A stretch of DNA of 64,000 nt from Evansella sp. LMS18 (GTDB taxonomy: Bacteria > Bacillota > Bacilli > Bacillales > Salisediminibacteriaceae): contig NZ_CP093301.1 in assembly GCF_024362785.1 (NCBI RefSeq), forward strand, positions 3,534,001 through 3,598,000. The letters run 5' to 3'. Each line of letters starts with the position of its first letter. Position 1 is the first letter of the stretch. A model generated the notes under the pieces. The model saw only the letters and a list, made by a program, of their open reading frames with translations. It made no database searches and had not been told where the DNA came from. Positions 34,253 to 42,863 of this stretch are shown here, in pieces. Position numbers and translations under genes: made by a program.

Positions 34253-35029
34253 ATGCAATACAGTGTGAAATTACATAGTTTTGAAGGCCCTCTTGATTTA
34301 TTATTACATCTAATTCAGAAGAATGACCTTGATTTATATGACATTCCTGTAAAAGAAATTACTGAACAGTACATGGTGTACATACATACTATGAAAGTAC
34401 TTCAGCTTGATATTGCGAGCGAGTATCTCGTGATGGCTGCCACACTGCTCCATATGAAAAGCCTTTTACTTCTTCCGGTACAGGAGGAAGAAATGATGGA
34501 ACAGGATCATGATTATGATGCAGTGGAAGACCCGCGGGATGAGCTTATGAACCGCCTGATTGAATACAAGAAATATAAAGAAGCAGCGGGAGAACTTAAA
34601 GAAAGAGAACGGGCAAGAAGTGATTTGTTCTCAAAACCAATGACAGACCTGACACCCTTGCTGAAAGAGACGGACAATGAAGAAGACCAGAGCCAGATAA
34701 ATGTATCAATATATGATATGCTTACTGCCTTCCAAAAAATCAGCAAAAGAAAAAAAGAGAGAAAAAAAGCCGTGTCAAAAATTCAGAGAGAAGAAATTCC
34801 AATTGATAATAAAATGGATGAAATTATGGAAAGTCTCCGCTCTCACAGAGGAACACGAAGGTTTTCCGAACTCTTTGCGGAAAAAGAAAGGTACCAGATG
34901 GTGATTTCGTTCCTTGCCCTCCTGGAGCTCATGAAAGCAGACCGTATAATATGCAGCCAGGACGTTAATTTTGACGACATAATTATCCACGAAAAGGAGG
35001 CACTGGAGGTTGAACAGCCATCAAATTAA
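34253..35029 (+). CDS. scpA: Segregation and condensation protein A
   Basis: The kleisin subunit of the SMC-ScpAB condensin, 258 aa. The N-terminal segment FEGPLDLLLHLIQKNDLDLYDIPV, binding the SMC neck, is diagnostic; the C-terminal winged helix (FLALLELMKADRI) binds the SMC cap. The linker is rich in charge. It overlaps scpB by 20 bp. Confidence 0.96.
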   Translation: MQYSVKLHSFEGPLDLLLHLIQKNDLDLYDIPVKEITEQYMVYIHTMKVLQLDIASEYLVMAATLLHMKSLLLLPVQEEEMMEQDHDYDAVEDPRDELMNRLIEYKKYKEAAGELKERERARSDLFSKPMTDLTPLLKETDNEEDQSQINVSIYDMLTAFQKISKRKKERKKAVSKIQREEIPIDNKMDEIMESLRSHRGTRRFSELFAEKERYQMVISFLALLELMKADRIICSQDVNFDDIIIHEKEALEVEQPSN

Positions 35030-35621
35030 AGCAGTGATAGAAGGACTCTTATTTGTAGCAGGAGAAGAAGGACTCGATGAGAAGCAGATGATGGAAGTGC
35101 TTCAGATTGACAGAAAAACTCTTAAATTCTATATATCAGAAATGAAAGAACTTTATTCTTCCGAATCAAGAGGGATTCAAATAACCGAAATAGCAGGCGC
35201 TTTTCAGTTAACCACAAAATCGGAGCATGCACCTTATTTTAAACGTCTTGTACAGGCTCCTTCCTCGACAACACTATCACAGGCAGCATTGGAAACTCTT
35301 GCTATTATCGCTTATAAGCAGCCTGTATCCCGTGTTGATATTGAGGATATAAGAGGTGTGAAGTCGGAACGGCCGATCAGAACACTGACTGCTAAATCTT
35401 TAATTAAGGAAGTAGGGAGGGCAGAAGGTACAGGGAGAGCCATTCTGTATGGTACAACGAAAGAATTTCTGGAACAGTTCGGCCTCCGGTCCACAGAAGA
35501 ACTCCCGCCACTGCCCGTTCCCGATTCGGAAGAGGATTCAGAAGAAGAAGTGGATTTGTTCCTGTCAAAATTCCAGGAGCAGATGGAAGAACATGAAAAC
35601 GATGATAACCAGCAAGACTGA
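35010..35621 (+). CDS. scpB: Segregation and condensation protein B
   Basis: The KITE subunit of condensin, 203 aa, with two winged-helix domains. QAALETLAIIAYKQPVSR and DIRGVKSERPIRTLTAKSLI are signature sequences, and the C-terminus is highly acidic. The start is TTG at 35010, inside scpA, with GGAGG nearby. Confidence 0.96.
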   Translation: MNSHQIKAVIEGLLFVAGEEGLDEKQMMEVLQIDRKTLKFYISEMKELYSSESRGIQITEIAGAFQLTTKSEHAPYFKRLVQAPSSTTLSQAALETLAIIAYKQPVSRVDIEDIRGVKSERPIRTLTAKSLIKEVGRAEGTGRAILYGTTKEFLEQFGLRSTEELPPLPVPDSEEDSEEEVDLFLSKFQEQMEEHENDDNQQD

Positions 35622-35735
35622 CTCTGTCCAGACTACTTGCCGTCAGTATTAACATTCATGTCCAAAAGAAGGACATTATAAGTACTGCATGGAATAATAT
35701 ATAATATGGCCATTATGAAAGGAAGGAATTAAATC

Positions 35736-36233
35736 ATGGGGAATGATTTAGTACGTCAACAGCTTTCGCTTACCGTGGATAAATTAAATTCTTCGGCAGA
35801 TAAACTCCGGGAATATCTTAACAGCACGACACTTGAAGAACTGATGGAAGAAGGAGCGGACCATTCAAAAGGGGATTATACAGACATTCTTGACCAGTTC
35901 AGAAGGATTCTTGTGTTCTTTGATGAAGGGCAGGAATCGGGGAATTTGATACTGAGAAGCGAAACATTTCGGAAAGGTGCTGCTGAAAAGACTTTATACT
36001 GGATTTTTCATCAATGTATCGAAGAGTTTTTCCAGCCGAAACTGGATGTGTGGTATGAGGACAGCCGGGCTGCATATACCGGCAAAAATGCGATACAATT
36101 CCGGTCTCCGGTCCCTGAGCAGCTGAAAGCTCTTATGGGGGAACTGGAAGGCCCAATCCAGGAAGTAAGAGAAGAGCTGGAGTACTATGAAACAGACTAC
36201 CGTACTAAAATACAGCAGCGGGACGCTTATTAA
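35736..36233 (+). CDS. ypuI: YpuI-like protein (DUF3907)
   Basis: A 165-aa soluble protein of the DUF3907 family, unknown function, in the same position as B. subtilis ypuI (after scpB). The sequence is helical, with RRILVFFDEG and AEKTLYWIFHQCIEEFFQPK conserved-looking blocks. AAGGAAGG precedes the ATG. Unlike B. subtilis, dacB is not next; a superoxide dismutase, a DUF421 gene and spoVA genes intervene. Confidence 0.85.
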   Translation: MGNDLVRQQLSLTVDKLNSSADKLREYLNSTTLEELMEEGADHSKGDYTDILDQFRRILVFFDEGQESGNLILRSETFRKGAAEKTLYWIFHQCIEEFFQPKLDVWYEDSRAAYTGKNAIQFRSPVPEQLKALMGELEGPIQEVREELEYYETDYRTKIQQRDAY

Positions 36234-36306
36234 ATAGTTCAAAAAGAGTGGAAGCCGGGAGCGGTACGCGAGCGAATTTGTTAAATTAACCAGGAATTAA
36301 TAGAAG

Positions 36307-36352
36307 AAGAGGGTCTTACCAAAAGCCAGGCTTTTGGGAGACCCTCTTTTGT
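36307..36352 (+). terminator. Terminator after ypuI
   Basis: AAGAGGGTCT (36307-36316) pairs with AGACCCTCTT (36339-36348), with the inner hairpin CCAAAAG-CCAGG-CTTTTGG and a T-tail. It is a sister of the terminator at 10292-10336. Confidence 0.88.
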
Positions 36353-36578
36353 TTTACTATAAGAAAGCGTAAAATTTTAGCAACGTTGCCGTCTCGACGC
36401 TGATAAATTTTTTAGGATTAAAGTATAAGTGTAACTATGGCAATCTTCGCCTTAAGGTTCGCCAATCGGCGAGTTTTCTTTATGGCATTTTGGCGGGCAA
36501 AGCCATACAGTATTGCGGCATGCTTTCTTCCGGAGATTCATAGGATAGGATGTGGATGATAACTTTGGGAGGGATAAT
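36353..36578. other. Intergenic region before the superoxide dismutase gene
   Basis: AT-rich, with short hairpins (TTCGCC-AATC-GGCGAG near 36452-36472, GGC...GCC near 36485-36507). No known riboswitch or clear promoter is recognised. Confidence 0.4.
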
Positions 36579-37457
36579 ATGGATTTTCAAAGAGAGTATG
36601 CCAGAGATTTAGCAGCCTGGCTGGAAAACTTTGCGGAAGAGCTCAAGGAGGGTTCTGCAAAAGCTGATAAAGATGTGGCGGAGAAAGCAGAGGGACTCCT
36701 CTATATGCTCAGTCAGCGAAAAATACTGGATCCTTCTTTTCTCAGGCAGCTGGAAAAAGAGGCAGAGCACTTATACAGCCATTATGTTCACAGGAGAAAT
36801 GCAGGAGAGCAGATCGAACGGAAAATAGTGCAGTCAGAAACTGCCAGAGTTCCGGTGGGAGGGCATAAGCTCCCGGAACTGCCATATTCCTATGGTGCTC
36901 TTGAGCCTTATATAGACAGGCGGATTATGGAACTTCACCATAGCAAGCATCATCAATCGTACGTTGATGGGCTTAACAAAGCGGAAAAGGAACTTCAGAA
37001 GCAAAGAAACAACCGGAAGTTTGAGCTTATAAAGCACTGGAAAAGGGAACTCGCTTTCAATGGTGCAGGCCATTATTTGCACACTTTGTTCTGGAATGCC
37101 ATGTCGCCGAAGGGAGGCGGGGAGCCTGCAGGAGCCTTAGCCAGGCAGATAAATAAAGATTTTAGTAATTTCAGTACATTTAAGCTTCAATTCTCAGAGG
37201 CCGCAAAAAACGTGGAGGGTGGAGGCTGGTCTGTCCTTGTGTGGCAATCACAGGCAGGAAGGCTGGAAATTCTTACAGCTGAAAAACACCAGAACCTGAG
37301 CCAGTGGGACGTGATACCCGTTCTTCCTCTCGATGTCTGGGAGCATGCGTATTATCTTCAGTATGAGAACGACCGGGGAGGTTACGTGAATAATTGGTGG
37401 AATGTGGTTAACTGGCCATGGGCGGAGGCGAGGTTCAGCAAAGTCAAAGACATTTAG
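36579..37457 (+). CDS. sodF: Iron/manganese superoxide dismutase with N-terminal extension
   Basis: A 292-aa protein whose C-terminal ~200 residues are a complete Fe/Mn SOD. Metal ligands are His in ELHHSKHHQSYVDGLN, His in GHYLHTLFWNAM, and Asp and His in PLDVWEHAYYLQY. The active-site glycine-rich segment is GGGWSVLVW. The first ~95 residues are a charged helical extension, as in B. subtilis SodF (281 aa), whose role is unclear. GGGAGGG supports the ATG at 36579 rather than the GTG at 36552. Confidence 0.9.
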   Translation: MDFQREYARDLAAWLENFAEELKEGSAKADKDVAEKAEGLLYMLSQRKILDPSFLRQLEKEAEHLYSHYVHRRNAGEQIERKIVQSETARVPVGGHKLPELPYSYGALEPYIDRRIMELHHSKHHQSYVDGLNKAEKELQKQRNNRKFELIKHWKRELAFNGAGHYLHTLFWNAMSPKGGGEPAGALARQINKDFSNFSTFKLQFSEAAKNVEGGGWSVLVWQSQAGRLEILTAEKHQNLSQWDVIPVLPLDVWEHAYYLQYENDRGGYVNNWWNVVNWPWAEARFSKVKDI

Positions 37458-37519
37458 CGATCCTTTAACTGGCCTTGAAGGAAACAGCCCATTATTATCC
37501 TCTGTCATACAGAATTTTT

Positions 37520-38242
37520 TCATATATCAACATATTTTATATACGGGGAATGGGCTGTCTGTATGTACAGCTGGTTTTCGTAAGACCATTCTCCGTATAA
37601 GACATGTTCTGCCCGGAGGCCTTTCAGCAGCAGAGCCTCTTCAATTTGCCCCTTAGTAAATGGTGTTTCGGAAATATTATCCTCCACCCATTCCCCGTCC
37701 AGTATTACAGACACCGGAAGTACAGCTGGAGAAAAGGAACTTGTCAAATCTTTTTTTAAAGCAGGCTGGCAGGGAGTTTTTTTTAATACATTAACCGTAC
37801 CGTTTGCTTCAAGAATAGCGTATTCTACTTCGTTAATGGAAAAAACGTTTTTATTTCGCAGCAGATTTTGCAGTTGGTTAAGATCGAGTTTGTTCTTCTT
37901 AAGCTGTTGCCTGTCGATAATTCCTCTCCTTATGATAATTGAAGGCTTCCCCTCCAGTAACCCCCTTGATTTTTTCCACTTTTGTGTGATTGCTTCCACG
38001 ATAGCGATTAGAGAACCCCAAATAAATACTGCATATAAAACATAGTTCAGTCCGATATTCTTGTCATATATAGCGTTTCCTACAAGCTCCCCAAGGACAA
38101 GGGCAGATATAAAGTCAAAAGGAGTAAGCTGGGATATTTGTGTTTTTCCCAGTATTTTTGTTAAGGCGAGCAGTGCCATAAAACCAAAAAATAACTCAGT
38201 TGTTAAATAAGTGAAGTTTGTATCCAATACCTGTTCCCCCAT
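37520..38242 (-). CDS. DUF421 membrane protein (YetF/YrbG-like)
   Basis: A 240-aa protein with three N-terminal membrane helices containing the family signature LTPFDFISALVLGELVGNAIYD, then two soluble DUF421/YetF-type beta domains (GKPSIIIRRGIIDRQQLKKN; VILDGEWVEDN). Members occur in spore membranes, and one relative forms part of the mobile spoVA cluster (the DUF421 '2Duf' protein). It is divergent from the YhcN-spoVAC-AD-AEB cluster, which may not be accidental. The start at 38242 has no strong ribosome site; a TTG five codons in, after GGGGGA, is an alternative. Confidence 0.85.
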   Translation of the reverse strand: MGEQVLDTNFTYLTTELFFGFMALLALTKILGKTQISQLTPFDFISALVLGELVGNAIYDKNIGLNYVLYAVFIWGSLIAIVEAITQKWKKSRGLLEGKPSIIIRRGIIDRQQLKKNKLDLNQLQNLLRNKNVFSINEVEYAILEANGTVNVLKKTPCQPALKKDLTSSFSPAVLPVSVILDGEWVEDNISETPFTKGQIEEALLLKGLRAEHVLYGEWSYENQLYIQTAHSPYIKYVDI

Positions 38243-38330
38243 CCGGACGAATTACTTTCTCCGGTTATTTTCTGCGGTTTTCCATAAAATATTTAAAGTA
38301 ATGAATTTCATATATAGACTTTGCATAAAA

Positions 38331-38513
38331 AAAACGAACATTACTCTTCGATTGCAGCGTAAGACGGCGACTCTGGCGGGAAAAGCGCGAACTGAATATC
38401 CATTTTTGACGGCATTCAGCCGTCAAAAATTAGTTGAAGCCGTGCCTGCGGAACGCGTCCGTCTGTAGCGTAAATCGAACAACAAAGTAACTTTTTGAGG
38501 CGATGTTCGTTTT
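38331..38513. repeat. 183-bp palindromic intergenic element
   Basis: Terminal inverted repeats AAAACGAACAT (38331-38341) and ATGTTCGTTTT (38503-38513) enclose a second arm pair (TCGATT...GACGG with CCGTC...AATCGA) and a perfect 12-bp hairpin ATTTTTGACGGC/GCCGTCAAAAAT (38402-38430). GGCGACTCTGGCGGGAAAAG and GAAGCCGTGCCTGCGGAACG resemble intergenic repeats I recall as widespread in Bacillaceae. No coding sequence is present. Confidence 0.8.
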
Positions 38514-38635
38514 AACGAAAAAAATCTTGAATTATGAAATTGATTCAAAGAGATAATAACAGAGTAAAATTCGCTGCCGTACATATTTCTCTTCTATTTC
38601 AAAATAATAAAACCTACGAGAAAGGAGAGACAGAA

Positions 38636-39082
38636 ATGAGATCAGCCAGAATGGCATTAATATTTTTTTTGGCAATAATTTCATTATTTGCAGGCTGCCA
38701 GACAAATGATGGAAACCAGGGGGCTTTTGGCAGCGCTCAGGAACCGGTTTACGCTGCGATCCCGCAGCAGGATGCAAAGAGGATGAAGGAAGAGCTGGAA
38801 CAAATGAAAGAAGTTGATGCTGTCACAGCAGTCCAAATCGATAATGAAGTATATATCACACTCACAGTAACGGGGTTTGACCGTCTCTTCTTGAAGAAAA
38901 TCAGAAAAGGCGCACACGAACGGGCTAAAAAATTAAACCAGGATGCAGTTGTGCACGTTTCAACAGACAAAAAAATCGACAGGGATTTATCCCGTCTTGA
39001 AGATTCAGTAAAGGACAGGACGATTACAAAGGAAGAGTTGAAGAAGAAGCTCGATAAGGCAGATAAGGATATGAAAGGCTGA
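38636..39082 (+). CDS. YhcN/YlaJ-type sporulation lipoprotein
   Basis: A 148-aa lipoprotein: a signal peptide ending in the lipobox LFAGC with Cys21 as the lipidated residue. The mature part has the VDAVTAVQIDNEVYITLTV pattern and DKKIDRDLSRLEDSV region of the YhcN/YlaJ spore family. A member of this family accompanies spoVAC in the mobile spoVA2mob operons of heat-resistant Bacilli. AAAGGAG precedes the ATG, and the gene ends 19 bp before spoVAC, so it is likely co-transcribed. Confidence 0.82.
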   Translation: MRSARMALIFFLAIISLFAGCQTNDGNQGAFGSAQEPVYAAIPQQDAKRMKEELEQMKEVDAVTAVQIDNEVYITLTVTGFDRLFLKKIRKGAHERAKKLNQDAVVHVSTDKKIDRDLSRLEDSVKDRTITKEELKKKLDKADKDMKG

Positions 39083-39101
39083 TTGTAAAGGAGCGGAGCA
39101 G

Positions 39102-39566
39102 ATGGATCAAAACCAGCAAAATAAAGAGCAGCAGAAAAAAGAGTATCAGCAGATTGCCGCAAAGCATGAAGAAAAAAGGCCAATAGGAATAAATTGCTTA
39201 AAAGCATTTGTTATCGGCGGACTTATTTGTACGTTCGGCCAGGCTGTACAGAACTTTTATATGTATTTTTTTGATTTTACTGAAAAGACAGCAGGAGACC
39301 CAACGGTGGCAACTCTTATTTTTATAGCAATTTTGCTGACCGGGTTTGGAGTATACCGTCGTTTTGGGCAGTTCGCAGGGGCCGGGAGCGCTGTGCCTGT
39401 TACTGGTTTTGCCAATTCCATGGCCTCTGCAGCGATTGAATTTCGGACAGAAGGACTTGTTTTAGGCACAGGTTCCAATATGTTTAAGCTGGCGGGATCA
39501 GTTATAGTTTTTGGAACAGTTGCTGCATTTGTCATCGCCCTTGTAAGAACATTACTCGGAATGTAG
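39102..39566 (+). CDS. spoVAC: Stage V sporulation protein AC
   Basis: An inner-membrane protein of 154 aa (B. subtilis 150) with about four hydrophobic helices. SpoVAC acts as a mechanosensitive channel releasing Ca-dipicolinate at germination. KAFVIGGLICTFGQAVQNFY, FAGAGSAVPVTGFANSMASA and EFRTEGLVLGTGSNMFKLAG are family signatures. AAAGGAG precedes the ATG. Confidence 0.96.
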   Translation: MDQNQQNKEQQKKEYQQIAAKHEEKRPIGINCLKAFVIGGLICTFGQAVQNFYMYFFDFTEKTAGDPTVATLIFIAILLTGFGVYRRFGQFAGAGSAVPVTGFANSMASAAIEFRTEGLVLGTGSNMFKLAGSVIVFGTVAAFVIALVRTLLGM

Positions 39567-39578
39567 GAGGAACCCAGG

Positions 39579-40598
39579 ATGCTTACAGGTAAGAGAACGT
39601 GGTTGTTTGAAACAAGCCCGGTGATCATTTCAACCGGGGTGATAGGCGGCCCCTTTGAACAAAAGGGTGCCATTCCTGAAGATTTTGATGCTTTTTACGA
39701 AGACCAGTGGTGTGGGGAGGACAGTTACGAGAAAGCACAGAAAGTACTGTTTGAAAATGCGTGTGAAACCTCTATGCAAAAAGCGGGCATGACGAAAGAT
39801 GATATCCAGTTCGTTTTAGCAGGTGACCTGTTAAACCAGATTACCTCCACAAGTTTTGCGTGCAGAAAGATAAATATTCCTTATTTCGGCCTCTTTAGCG
39901 CGTGTGCTACCTCTATGGAAGGGCTTGCCCTGGCGGCCTTTATCCTGAACAGCAATGGTGCAAATACGGTTATGACAGGTTCTGCAAGCCACTATGGAGC
40001 TGTTGAGAAAACTTTCCGTTATCCTAATGATTACGGGGCTCAGAAACCTCCAACCTCACAACGGACAGCGACAGCTGCAGGTGCAGCCATCCTTAGTAAA
40101 ACAGGGGCAGGCCCAGCAGTGACTTCCGCTACTATTGGAAAAGTGGTGGATGAAGGGCTTAAAGATCCGTTCAATATGGGAGGGGCTATGGCGCCAGCAG
40201 CTGTTGACACCATTGAAGCGCATCTGCAGGACCGGAACCTGTCTCCGGATTATTATGATTTAATCGTGACCGGGGACCTGGCGAGAATCGGGAGAAATAT
40301 AGCTCTTGAACTTTTTGAAAAGAAGGGTCTTACAGTCCGGGAAAATCAGTTTTTGGACTGTGGGGTTCTTCTGTATAAAAAAGATCAGAAAGTTATGGCA
40401 GGAGCAAGTGGTTCCGGATGTTCCGCTGCTGTTACGTATGGCCACCTCCTCAATAAAATGAATCGGGGAGAATTGAACAGGATCCTGGTAGTGGCTACCG
40501 GAGCACTTTTATCCCCGCTCACTTTTCAGCAGCAGGAATCCATTCCTTGTATAGCGCACGCTGTGTCCATTGAGATGCAAGGAGGTATTCCATCATGA
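39579..40598 (+). CDS. spoVAD: Stage V sporulation protein AD
   Basis: A thiolase-fold dipicolinate-binding protein of 339 aa (B. subtilis 338). PVIISTGVIGGPFEQKG at the N-terminus, FSACATSMEGLALAA and QRTATAAGAAILSK are diagnostic. It provides the ligand-binding part of the DPA channel with SpoVAC and SpoVAEb. Its stop overlaps the ATG of spoVAEB in ATGA. Confidence 0.97.
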   Translation: MLTGKRTWLFETSPVIISTGVIGGPFEQKGAIPEDFDAFYEDQWCGEDSYEKAQKVLFENACETSMQKAGMTKDDIQFVLAGDLLNQITSTSFACRKINIPYFGLFSACATSMEGLALAAFILNSNGANTVMTGSASHYGAVEKTFRYPNDYGAQKPPTSQRTATAAGAAILSKTGAGPAVTSATIGKVVDEGLKDPFNMGGAMAPAAVDTIEAHLQDRNLSPDYYDLIVTGDLARIGRNIALELFEKKGLTVRENQFLDCGVLLYKKDQKVMAGASGSGCSAAVTYGHLLNKMNRGELNRILVVATGALLSPLTFQQQESIPCIAHAVSIEMQGGIPS

Positions 40599-40945
40599 CT
40601 TTTCTGTGGGCATTTATCGTAGGCGGCACGATTTGTCTCATCGGCCAGTTATTAATGGATGGCCTGAAAATTACGCCTGCACATACTATGAGTACCCTTG
40701 TAGTTGTGGGGGCGGTTCTTGGGGGGCTTGAGCTGTATGAGCCGCTGATTGATTTTGCAGGCGCTGGTGCGACTGTGCCGATTACAAGCTTTGGCAATGC
40801 ACTCGTCAACGGGGCTATGGCAGAATCAGAAAGAAACGGGATGGTTGGAATTATCACGGGGATTTTTGAGGTAACCAGTGCTGGTATTTCATCTGCTATC
40901 ATATTCAGTTTTCTTGCGGCCCTTGTATTCAAGCCAAAAGGTTAA
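40595..40945 (+). CDS. spoVAEB: Stage V sporulation protein AE, membrane subunit (SpoVAEb)
   Basis: A 116-aa integral membrane protein, same length as B. subtilis SpoVAEb. FLWAFIVGGTICLIGQLLMD, HTMSTLVVVGAVLGG, IDFAGAGATVPITSFGNALV and the C-terminus ALVFKPKG are conserved. It is the last gene of the cluster; spoVAEA and spoVAF are not here but at 24.5-26.6 kb. Confidence 0.96.
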   Translation: MTFLWAFIVGGTICLIGQLLMDGLKITPAHTMSTLVVVGAVLGGLELYEPLIDFAGAGATVPITSFGNALVNGAMAESERNGMVGIITGIFEVTSAGISSAIIFSFLAALVFKPKG

Positions 40946-40976
40946 GGGAAGTAAGGAGCAGCCCCTTTCAAGTAAT

Positions 40977-41026
40977 AAAGGTTCCAGTTATGGGAATTTC
41001 ATATTCCATGATTGGAGCCTTTTTTT
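40977..41026 (+). terminator. Terminator of the spoVAC-AD-AEB cluster
   Basis: AAAGGTTCCAGTTATGG pairs with CCATGATTGGAGCCTTT (some G-T pairs), followed by seven T. Confidence 0.85.
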
Positions 41027-41071
41027 GTGTTTTCATATAAGCCTCCTCGCTGGTCTTGTTGATTTAAGTGG

Positions 41072-41099
41072 ACATAACTTATGTGGCGTTGCATAGACT
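41072..41099 (+). promoter_or_regulatory. Candidate sigma-E promoter of dacB
   Basis: ACATAAC (41072-41078) and CATAGACT (41092-41099), 13 bp apart, resemble a weak sigma-E promoter. A start near 41106 would exclude the ATG at 41081. Confidence 0.4.
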
Positions 41100-41128
41100 T
41101 GTACAAAAAGGTACCCTGGGGGATTCTG

Positions 41129-42280
41129 ATGAGCGGACAAATAATTAAAGTGATTCTCATAATAATATTCATTGCTGCAGGCCTTCAGCTGCCGGCTTCA
41201 GCTGCTGTTTATCCTGGTAATGTCTCCGCAAAAGGAGCAATCCTTATGGAGCAGGAAAGCGGAAGGATACTTTACGAAAAGGAAGCGGACACACCTATGC
41301 GTATCGCCAGCATTACAAAGATCATGACAGCGATTATTGCTGTTGAATCCGGCCAGATGGAAGAATGGGTAACGGTTTCAGAAAACGCGCAGGGTACGGA
41401 AGGATCATCAATTTATTTAGTCGCAGGAGAGAAAATAAAGCTGAAGGATCTCGTATACGGCCTTATGCTCCGCTCAGGCAATGATGCTGCAGTGGCGATT
41501 GCTGAACATGTTGGAGGAAGTCTTGATGGGTTTGTTTACATGATGGAAGAGAAGCGCCGGGAGCTTGGAATGAATAATACTGTTTTTGCCAACCCCCATG
41601 GCCTTGATGATCATGAAGAACATTACTCTACCGCCCATGACATGGCAATCCTGACAAGGTATGCGATGAATGATCCTTTATACAGAGAAATCACCGGAGC
41701 CAAATCTTACCGTTCTGTAAGCAAAGATGAAAGCTACCGTGTTTTTAACAATAAGAACAGGCTTTTGACACAACTCTATAAACATTCTACCGGGGGTAAA
41801 ACCGGCTATACGAAACGTGCGAGACGAACGCTTGTGTCAACAGCTGAAAAAAGCGGCAAAGAGCTTATCGCAGTCACGATAAATGCACCCAGTGACTGGA
41901 ATGATCATATCAGCATGTTTGAATGGGGTTTTAACAGTTTTGAAGTAATGGACATCATTAAAAAAGGTGTTGTTAAAGATATAGAAGATGATTACTACCA
42001 TAATAAAGTAGCAGCAGAATATACCTTCAGCTATCCTCTCTCCGAAGAAGAGGAGAACAAAGTAAAAAAAATACTATCCTTATATCGGCCTCCTGAAGAC
42101 GGGCGATGGGAGGAAGAAGGGCATCCGTATCCTATTGGTACAGTCCAGGTTGAACTGGAAAATGAAACGATAGGTATCATTCCACTCAGGTATACCGAGG
42201 AAGCACCAAAGGAAAAGCCGTTCTGGAAAACCTGGTTCGAGCAGTTGTTTATGGCAGCGGGAGTGAAAACAGGTGGTTAA
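41129..42280 (+). CDS. dacB: Sporulation D-alanyl-D-alanine carboxypeptidase DacB
   Basis: Penicillin-binding protein 5*, which controls cross-linking of the spore cortex. SITK (Ser61, Lys64), SGN (Ser116) and KTG (Lys224) form the active site. A signal peptide ends at ASA. RSGNDAAVAIAEHVGGSLDG and NPHGLDDHEEHYSTAHDMAI are near identical to B. subtilis DacB. GGGGGA supports the ATG at 41129, giving 383 aa (B. subtilis 382). It heads the dacB-spmA-spmB operon with overlapping ends. Confidence 0.95.
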   Translation: MSGQIIKVILIIIFIAAGLQLPASAAVYPGNVSAKGAILMEQESGRILYEKEADTPMRIASITKIMTAIIAVESGQMEEWVTVSENAQGTEGSSIYLVAGEKIKLKDLVYGLMLRSGNDAAVAIAEHVGGSLDGFVYMMEEKRRELGMNNTVFANPHGLDDHEEHYSTAHDMAILTRYAMNDPLYREITGAKSYRSVSKDESYRVFNNKNRLLTQLYKHSTGGKTGYTKRARRTLVSTAEKSGKELIAVTINAPSDWNDHISMFEWGFNSFEVMDIIKKGVVKDIEDDYYHNKVAAEYTFSYPLSEEEENKVKKILSLYRPPEDGRWEEEGHPYPIGTVQVELENETIGIIPLRYTEEAPKEKPFWKTWFEQLFMAAGVKTGG

Positions 42281-42863
42281 CATTATCTGGGTCTCACTGT
42301 TTGTGATAGGAATTATTTTTGCAGGGATTAATGGGACAATGGATAAAGTCAACAGCGCGGTATTTGATGGTGCGAAGGAAGCGGTTGTTATCTGCATAGG
42401 GCTGATCAGCGTCCTGACATTCTGGCTCGGTTTAATGAGGATCGCTGAGAAAGCAGGCTTGCTGCGCGCTCTGAGCTGGGTGCTCAGGCCAGTGGCAAAG
42501 AGGCTCTTCCCTGATATACCGAAGGACCACCCGGCAATGGGCTATATTCTATCAAATATGAGTGCAAATATGTTCGGCCTTGGCAATGCGGCGACTCCCA
42601 TGGGAATAAAAGCGATGGAAGAGCTGAAAAAGCTGAATGGAGGAAGCAATGAAGCCAGTCGTTCAATGATAACTTTGCTGGCGATAAATACTGCAAGCAT
42701 AACTCTGATTCCGACTACAGTTATTTCAATAAGAATGCAGTATGGTTCTGTATCTCCAACAGAAATAGTCGGGACAACCATACTCGCCACTGCTGTTTCA
42801 ACTGCCGGAGCAATTTTAACAGACAGATATTTTCATTACCGGAGAACTAACCGAAGGATGTGA
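42273..42863 (+). CDS. spmA: Spore maturation protein A
   Basis: A 196-aa membrane protein (B. subtilis 196) needed for full spore core dehydration. MVNIIWVSLF, FPDIPKDHPAMGYILSN and GLGNAATPMGIKAMEELKKLN identify it (nucleoside-recognition GATE-like domain). The start is GTG at 42273, overlapping the dacB stop. Confidence 0.96.
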   Translation: MVNIIWVSLFVIGIIFAGINGTMDKVNSAVFDGAKEAVVICIGLISVLTFWLGLMRIAEKAGLLRALSWVLRPVAKRLFPDIPKDHPAMGYILSNMSANMFGLGNAATPMGIKAMEELKKLNGGSNEASRSMITLLAINTASITLIPTTVISIRMQYGSVSPTEIVGTTILATAVSTAGAILTDRYFHYRRTNRRM

